Positions 59,739-64,000 of a DNA stretch of 64,000 nucleotides are shown in pieces. The position numbers and the translations under genes were made by a program. The stretch comes from DATAUD01 sp036268455 (GTDB lineage Bacteria > Verrucomicrobiota > Verrucomicrobiia > Limisphaerales > Palsa-1400). The notes beneath the pieces are model-generated. The model was not told the DNA's origin and did no database searches. It worked only from the letters and a program-made list of their open reading frames with translations. The DNA lies in assembly GCA_036268455.1 (NCBI GenBank), contig DATAUD010000029.1, positions 1-64,000 of the forward strand, read 5' to 3'. Each line of letters starts with the position of its first letter. Within the stretch, counting starts at the first letter, position 1.

Positions 59739-61901
59739 ATGAACCACGTTAGACTCCACATCTTCATTCTGCTGTGCGCGACCCTGTTTGCGCCCGTCAT
59801 CGCGTCAAACGCCCAGCAAATTACCGTTTCCACAGCCCACTCATCTTTGGTCCTCACGGTCGGCTATGACGGCCGCCTGTACCAATCGCATTACGGAAAA
59901 ACGGACGATCACCCCGCCAAATTCGGAAAAACCCCGCCACGTGAAACCGAATTCCAACCTCAATACGGCGACGGCTTCATCCTTGAACCCGCCGTGCAAG
60001 CAACTCACGCCGACGGCAACACCTCTACCGCTCTCGTTTACGTCACCAACGAAACCCAACTAATCGACACGAACGTCGCGCTTACAACCATTCAGTTAAA
60101 GGACAGCTACTACCATTTTTTCGTGACTCTTTTCCTCAAAAGTTACGCCAATGAGGACATTATCGAACAATGGACTGCCTTCCGTCACGACGAGTCCGCC
60201 CCGGTCACTCTCAGCCGCTTCGCCTCGTCCGCCCCGGTCTTCCCTCCGCGCGATTACTGGTTGACCCAATTCCACGGCGATTACGAAACCGAGGCAACGA
60301 TGGACGAATCCAAACTCCCGCCTGGCATGACGGTGCTGGATTCCAAGATCGGCGTCCGCGCCAGCCGTTTTCGCATCCCGAGTTTCCTTCTTTCCGTCGG
60401 CGGTCCCGCCCACGAGACCAATGGCGAAGTTTACGGCGGTTCGCTCGAATGGTCCGGCAGTTACCAGCTTGCCTTTGAAGTGGACTTTAGTAATCGCCTG
60501 CGCGCCTTGTGCGGAATCAATCCCTTTGCCGAAGAATACCACCTCAAGCCCGGCGAGACTTTCACCACGCCCGCCATGCTCTGGACGTGGAGCGATAAGG
60601 GCGAAGGCCAGGTCAGCCGCAATTTTCATGATTGGGCAAGGCATTACGGCATTCGCGACGCCGCGATGGACCGCCCCGTCCTCCTCAACAATTGGGAGGC
60701 CACCGAATTTAAATTCAACGAAAAGAAAATCGTTTCCCTTTTTGACGGCGCTCGCGAAATCGGCGCCGAGCTTTTCCTGCTCGACGACGGCTGGTTTGGA
60801 AACAACCACCCGCGCAACGACGATCATGCCGGCCTCGGCGATTGGCAGGTCAATACGAATAAACTGCCCCACGGCCTGAGTTTCCTTGCCGATGCCGCCC
60901 GCTCCCGGGGTCTGCGCTTTGGCATCTGGATGGAGCCTGAAATGGTCGATCCGAGAAGTGATCTTTTCGAGCAACATCCCGACTGGGCCATTCAGGAACC
61001 GCACCGGCCATTGGAATTGAGCCGCCACCAACTCGATCTCGATTTAAGCCGTCCTGCCGTGCAGGACTTTGTCTGGCAAGTCATCGATAACACGTTGAGC
61101 ACCCCCGGCGTCAGCTTTACAAAATGGGACGCCAACCGGTACGTCACCCAGCCCGGCTCCCCTTATCTCCCGCCTTCCGAGCAATCGGAACTCCTCATCG
61201 ATTACGGTTTCGCCCTCTACAAAATCATGGCCCACATGGCCGAAAAATTCCCCAACGTCATGGCGATGGCTTGTTCCGGCGGCGGTGGGCGTGTCGATTA
61301 CGGCGCCCTGAAATATTTCCATTCCTTCTGGCCCAGTGACAATACCGACCCATTGAGCCGCGTCTTCATCCAATGGGGCTTCAGCCACTTTTTCCCCGCC
61401 GAAGCCACCTGTTGCCACGTTACGCGCACGGGCCATCGCCCGCTGAAATTCGCCCTGGATGTCGCCATGAGCGGCGCTCTCGGCGTGGATATGGATTTGA
61501 GCCGCAACAAGCCCGAAGACAACGCATTCCTGGCCTCCGCAATCAAACTTTACAAAAACAACCTGCGCGCCATCGTCCAGCACGGCGACCTCTACCGACT
61601 TGAGTCTCCTTATAATAATCCGCGTTCCGCGCTCGATTTCATCTCCACGGACAAATCGCGCGCCGTTCTCTTCATCTACCAGGTAAAATCCGGCCCTCAA
61701 AGCGCCGTGGTCCTCCAGGGTCTCGACCCGCAACGTTCCTACCGCGTCCACGAAGTCAACCTGCGCGAAGGTGTGGTTTCGACCCTGGACAAAAACGACA
61801 CCGTAATCCCCGGTTCAAGCCTGATGCAGGACGGTCTCATTTCCCCCTGTCAAAAACAGTGCGACAGCGCCGTAATCGAATTGACCGAAGAGCGGCAATA
61901 A
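59739..61901 (+). CDS. Secreted alpha-galactosidase (GH36)
   Basis: A 720-residue enzyme with a signal peptide ending SNAQ. The catalytic barrel includes FLLDDGWFGNNHPRNDDHAG, LRFGIWMEPEMVDPRSDL, FTKWDANRYV with the nucleophile Asp near residue 464, SGGGGRVDYGALKYFHSFWP and SDNTDP with the acid/base Asp near 533. These are GH36 hallmarks. It releases alpha-galactose from raffinose-type sugars or galactomannans; export suggests extracellular or periplasmic action. It follows the XylR-type locus on the same strand. I chose the ATG at 59739 because it starts a proper signal peptide. I saw no operator repeat directly upstream. Confidence 0.9.
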   Translation: MNHVRLHIFILLCATLFAPVIASNAQQITVSTAHSSLVLTVGYDGRLYQSHYGKTDDHPAKFGKTPPRETEFQPQYGDGFILEPAVQATHADGNTSTALVYVTNETQLIDTNVALTTIQLKDSYYHFFVTLFLKSYANEDIIEQWTAFRHDESAPVTLSRFASSAPVFPPRDYWLTQFHGDYETEATMDESKLPPGMTVLDSKIGVRASRFRIPSFLLSVGGPAHETNGEVYGGSLEWSGSYQLAFEVDFSNRLRALCGINPFAEEYHLKPGETFTTPAMLWTWSDKGEGQVSRNFHDWARHYGIRDAAMDRPVLLNNWEATEFKFNEKKIVSLFDGAREIGAELFLLDDGWFGNNHPRNDDHAGLGDWQVNTNKLPHGLSFLADAARSRGLRFGIWMEPEMVDPRSDLFEQHPDWAIQEPHRPLELSRHQLDLDLSRPAVQDFVWQVIDNTLSTPGVSFTKWDANRYVTQPGSPYLPPSEQSELLIDYGFALYKIMAHMAEKFPNVMAMACSGGGGRVDYGALKYFHSFWPSDNTDPLSRVFIQWGFSHFFPAEATCCHVTRTGHRPLKFALDVAMSGALGVDMDLSRNKPEDNAFLASAIKLYKNNLRAIVQHGDLYRLESPYNNPRSALDFISTDKSRAVLFIYQVKSGPQSAVVLQGLDPQRSYRVHEVNLREGVVSTLDKNDTVIPGSSLMQDGLISPCQKQCDSAVIELTEERQ

Positions 61902-61931
61902 AAGGCGCCTTTCCTGTTTCCACTGAAAGCG

Positions 61932-61959
61932 TTGACACCGCCGGGCCGCCGAATACGAT
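61932..61959 (+). promoter_or_regulatory. Sigma-70 promoter for a probably leaderless SPFH gene
   Basis: TTGACA (61932-61937), 16-base spacer, TACGAT (61954-61959). A start site six to nine bases after the -10 box falls at or within two bases of the ATG at 61968, so the transcript should have almost no leader. Confidence 0.6.
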
Positions 61960-61967
61960 ACCCTGCG

Positions 61968-62822
61968 ATGAGCCCCCAAAATATGGCCAGATTGATCGGT
62001 GGCGCTTTGATCATTTTTGCCATCGTTGTCATGGCCGCCGCGGGCACCTACGTTGTGCAGCCGGGTTATCGGGGTGTCGAGGTGACGATGGGCAAAGTCT
62101 CAAGCGCCTTCAAGCCCGAAGGCTTCGGTTTCAAATCGCCCTTTGTCACTACCATCTATCCCGTTTCCATCCGGCAACAGACCCAGGATGACAAGGCGGA
62201 ATGCTTTTCCTCAGACCTCCAGCAGGTTGAAGTGGAACTCCGCGTCCTCTATCGCATTCCGGAAGGCTCGGTCGTCAAACTCTTCCAGCAATATTACGGC
62301 GACCCTTTCGATAGCTTGATCGAGCCCCGCGTCCAGGAGGCGATCAAGGAAGTCACCGCATTGCAAAGCGCCGAACAGATCGTCAAGAATCGTGAACAAA
62401 TCAAAGCCAGCACGCTCGATATTGCCCGGAAAAAAGTCGGCGCTTTTCTCGTCGTTGAGGACATCGTGATTCAGAACATTTCCCTGACCAAACAATTGGA
62501 AAGCGCCATCGAAGCCAAAATGGTCCAGGAACAGAATGCCCAGAAAGCGCAATACGTCCAGCAGCGCGCTCAAATTGACGCCGATACCGCTGTCATCCAG
62601 GCCAAAGGCGAGGCGGAATCGATTCGCATTCGCGGCGAGGCTTTGAAAGACGACCCTTCTTTTGTTGACCTTAAGATAGTGGACAAATGGGACGGCGTCA
62701 CGCCATTGGTCATCGGAGGCGGTGACAATTTGGTTTATCAACTCCAGGACCTTGAACAATTGGGCCAGCTAAAGCGCGATGCCAATTCCACCCAAACCTC
62801 AACGAGCCATGCCCGGCAATAA
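61968..62822 (+). CDS. SPFH/prohibitin-domain protein, first of a pair
   Basis: A 284-residue protein with one N-terminal membrane segment (ALIIFAIVVMAAAGTYVV) and an SPFH domain (about 35-200): VVQPGYRGVEVTMGKVSSAF, PFDSLIEPRVQEAIKEVTAL, FLVVEDIVIQNISL. A coiled coil follows (QNAQKAQYVQQRAQIDADTA, VIQAKGEAESIRIRGEAL). Prohibitin-like proteins form large membrane-bound rings that organise membrane domains or regulate proteases such as FtsH. The next gene is a paralogue, so a hetero-oligomer is likely, as with HflK/HflC. Start chosen by the promoter position and by alignment with the paralogue. Confidence 0.85.
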   Translation: MSPQNMARLIGGALIIFAIVVMAAAGTYVVQPGYRGVEVTMGKVSSAFKPEGFGFKSPFVTTIYPVSIRQQTQDDKAECFSSDLQQVEVELRVLYRIPEGSVVKLFQQYYGDPFDSLIEPRVQEAIKEVTALQSAEQIVKNREQIKASTLDIARKKVGAFLVVEDIVIQNISLTKQLESAIEAKMVQEQNAQKAQYVQQRAQIDADTAVIQAKGEAESIRIRGEALKDDPSFVDLKIVDKWDGVTPLVIGGGDNLVYQLQDLEQLGQLKRDANSTQTSTSHARQ

Positions 62823-63645
62823 TATGCAACGAACCTCTGTCGCAGTTCTCATTGGAGGAGCCGTCGTCCTGTTCGTGCTGCTCATTTTCGCCTCTTCCAG
62901 CACCTATGTTGTCGAACCCGGCACCCGCGGCATCAAAGTAACCCTGGGCAAAGTCACCGAGGAATTTCTGCCGGAAGGCTTTGGCTACAAGACGCCTTTC
63001 GTCACCACCATTGTTCCGGTCAACATCCGCCAGAAAACAGCGACAGTTAGCGCTGATTGCTTCTCGTCGGACTTGCAGCAAGTCATCGTCGATCTGCGCG
63101 TTCTTTACAGCGTGCCGGAAATGTCCGTTGTTGAAATTTACAAGCAATACGCCGGCGATCCGTTCGATAGCCTGATTGCTCCGCGCGTCCAGGAAGCGAT
63201 CAAGGAAGTGACGGCCACACAGACCGCCGAGGGCATTGTCAAAAACCGCGAGGAGATCAAACAAAAGACGCTCGCGGCCGCGCGCCTGAAAATTGGCGAT
63301 ATTCTCCACGTTGAGGACATCGTCATTCGCAACCTCGACTTGTCCACCGACCTGGAGCGGGCGATCGAAGCCAAAATGGTCGCCGAGCAAGAGGCCGCCC
63401 AGGCGCGGTTTTCGCAGCAGCAGGCCCAGGTCGAAGCTAACACTGCCATCATTAAAGCCAAGGGCGATGCCGAAGCCATTAAAGTGCGGGGCGAGGCGCT
63501 CAAGCTAAACCCCGCGTACCTGCGCCTGCAAATTGTGGAGCGCTGGAGCGGCAGGTCGCCGCTGGTTGTTCCGGCCAGCGTCAACAATAATGGGGCGTCG
63601 CTTTTGCTCCCGCTTGGCGCGTCCGCTCAGGCGCCCGTTCCATGA
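62809..63645 (+). CDS. SPFH/prohibitin-domain protein, second of a pair
   Basis: A 278-residue paralogue of the preceding protein, with the same landmarks: TYVVEPGTRGIKVTLGKVTE, DPFDSLIAPRVQEAIKEVTA, GDILHVEDIVIRNLDL and AIIKAKGDAEAIKVRGEALK. The start at 62809 overlaps the preceding stop by 14 bases and aligns best with the paralogue (MPGNNMQR against MSPQNMAR). A start at 62824 is a close alternative. Together they probably form a mixed ring in the inner membrane. Its stop overlaps the next gene's ATG. Confidence 0.85.
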   Translation: MPGNNMQRTSVAVLIGGAVVLFVLLIFASSSTYVVEPGTRGIKVTLGKVTEEFLPEGFGYKTPFVTTIVPVNIRQKTATVSADCFSSDLQQVIVDLRVLYSVPEMSVVEIYKQYAGDPFDSLIAPRVQEAIKEVTATQTAEGIVKNREEIKQKTLAAARLKIGDILHVEDIVIRNLDLSTDLERAIEAKMVAEQEAAQARFSQQQAQVEANTAIIKAKGDAEAIKVRGEALKLNPAYLRLQIVERWSGRSPLVVPASVNNNGASLLLPLGASAQAPVP

Positions 63646-63839
63646 ACCCGCGCCTTCGAGCCATCCTGCAAATCACGGTGTTGCTGGTGGTCATTGGTTC
63701 GCTCATCCTGATTTTTCCCGCCGCCGCGGAGTTTGCCGAACTGGCCGCGCGGGAATTGCGCGCCTTCTGGTGGCTCGCGTTAATCGTTGCGCTCGCGCTC
63801 TGGCTTATTTTCGGCGTCGGCCGAAAACGCCGCCCTTGA
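63642..63839 (+). CDS. Small two-helix membrane protein (65 aa)
   Basis: Coupled to the SPFH pair by an ATGA overlap. Two membrane segments: ILQITVLLVVIGSLILIFPA and LRAFWWLALIVALALWLIF, with a basic end (GRKRRP). It may be a small component of the prohibitin complex. A decayed second copy follows at 63889. Confidence 0.65.
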   Translation: MNPRLRAILQITVLLVVIGSLILIFPAAAEFAELAARELRAFWWLALIVALALWLIFGVGRKRRP

Positions 63840-63888
63840 ATCGGCAAAGGGAATTTGTCGCTTGCGATTAACGAACCATGGAGATGCG

Positions 63889-63987
63889 TTTATCCTTATT
63901 TTTCCCGCTACGCCGGAATTTGCAAAATTGCGGCGCGGCAAATGCGCGCCTTCTGGTGGGCTCGGATTGATCGGTGCGCTCGCGCCT
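63889..63987 (+). pseudogene. Decayed duplicate of the small membrane protein gene
   Basis: Most of the bases here match the segment 63701-63800 inside the preceding gene, including ATTTTTCCCG, TGCGCGCCTTCTGGTGG and GCGCTCGCGC. A one-base loss after AAATTG shifts the frame, and there is no start codon in the corresponding frame. It is a degenerate tandem copy rather than a working gene. Confidence 0.6.
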
Positions 63988-64000
63988 CGTCGAACCATCA

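Noticed and set aside
61898..61915. AAAGGCGCCTTT palindrome after the alpha-galactosidase stop
   Set aside because: The palindrome has no loop bases, so it forms a poor hairpin, and no T-run follows.
1..64000. tRNA, rRNA and CRISPR arrays
   Set aside because: I looked through the gaps between genes and saw no cloverleaf-like sequences, rRNA segments or regularly spaced repeats.

Overview
The window looks like a chromosome segment of a Verrucomicrobiota bacterium, probably near the Pedosphaera/Limisphaerales group. This is an inference from protein content, not from a marker gene. Supporting signs are: two prepilin-like secreted proteins with an N-terminal FTLIELLVVIAIIAILAA segment and a C-terminal FADGH motif; very large Ig-like and autotransporter-type beta-strand-repeat proteins; a XylR-type AraC regulator beside an alpha-galactosidase; a PUR-domain protein; and many genes without a clear Shine-Dalgarno sequence. 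I saw no rRNA, tRNA or CRISPR array.

Layout. 0-2.2 kb is a decaying toxin-antitoxin patch: an intact PIN pair cut by the window edge, a frameshifted antitoxin with an internally deleted RelE-like toxin, and a ParD whose ParE partner is reduced to its first residues. 2.2-6.5 kb holds an MFS transporter, an LptF/LptG permease and a coupled orphan histidine kinase. 6.6-26.1 kb is mainly envelope and secreted functions: a pseudopilin-like protein, a 1999-aa Ig-repeat protein, two clan-A glycoside hydrolases, an SMP-30 lactonase, a DUF1573-rhodanese-DoxX operon, a GntR regulator, an auto-adhesin-like lipoprotein and a metalloprotease-like protein. 26.1-35.4 kb is housekeeping: rmuC, RidA, aroD, pterin dehydratase, an ECF sigma cluster, PUR protein, rsfS, nadD and cstA.

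35.7-51.4 kb is a single-strand, tightly coupled phage-like structural operon in Mu-like head order: portal, protease/scaffold, decoration, capsid, neck and tail-like genes, then fibre-like genes. It has no recognisable terminase, integrase, repressor, tape measure or lysis gene. Several downstream products carry N-terminal signal peptides, which is unusual for virion parts. An attenuator-like leader precedes it.

51.8-61.9 kb looks like a sugar-responsive locus: a XylR-type regulator, a pseudopilin-like gene, a giant beta-strand-repeat protein and a GH36 alpha-galactosidase. The promoters of the middle two share a 10-base direct repeat spaced two helical turns apart and abutting the -35 box, which is the expected architecture for an AraC-type activator. 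61.9-64 kb holds a paralogous SPFH pair, the first probably leaderless, with a small membrane protein and a decayed copy of that gene.

Four unrelated secreted proteins (7.5, 21.0, 24.3 and 54.3 kb) end in the same short C-terminal module, a candidate sorting or anchoring signal.
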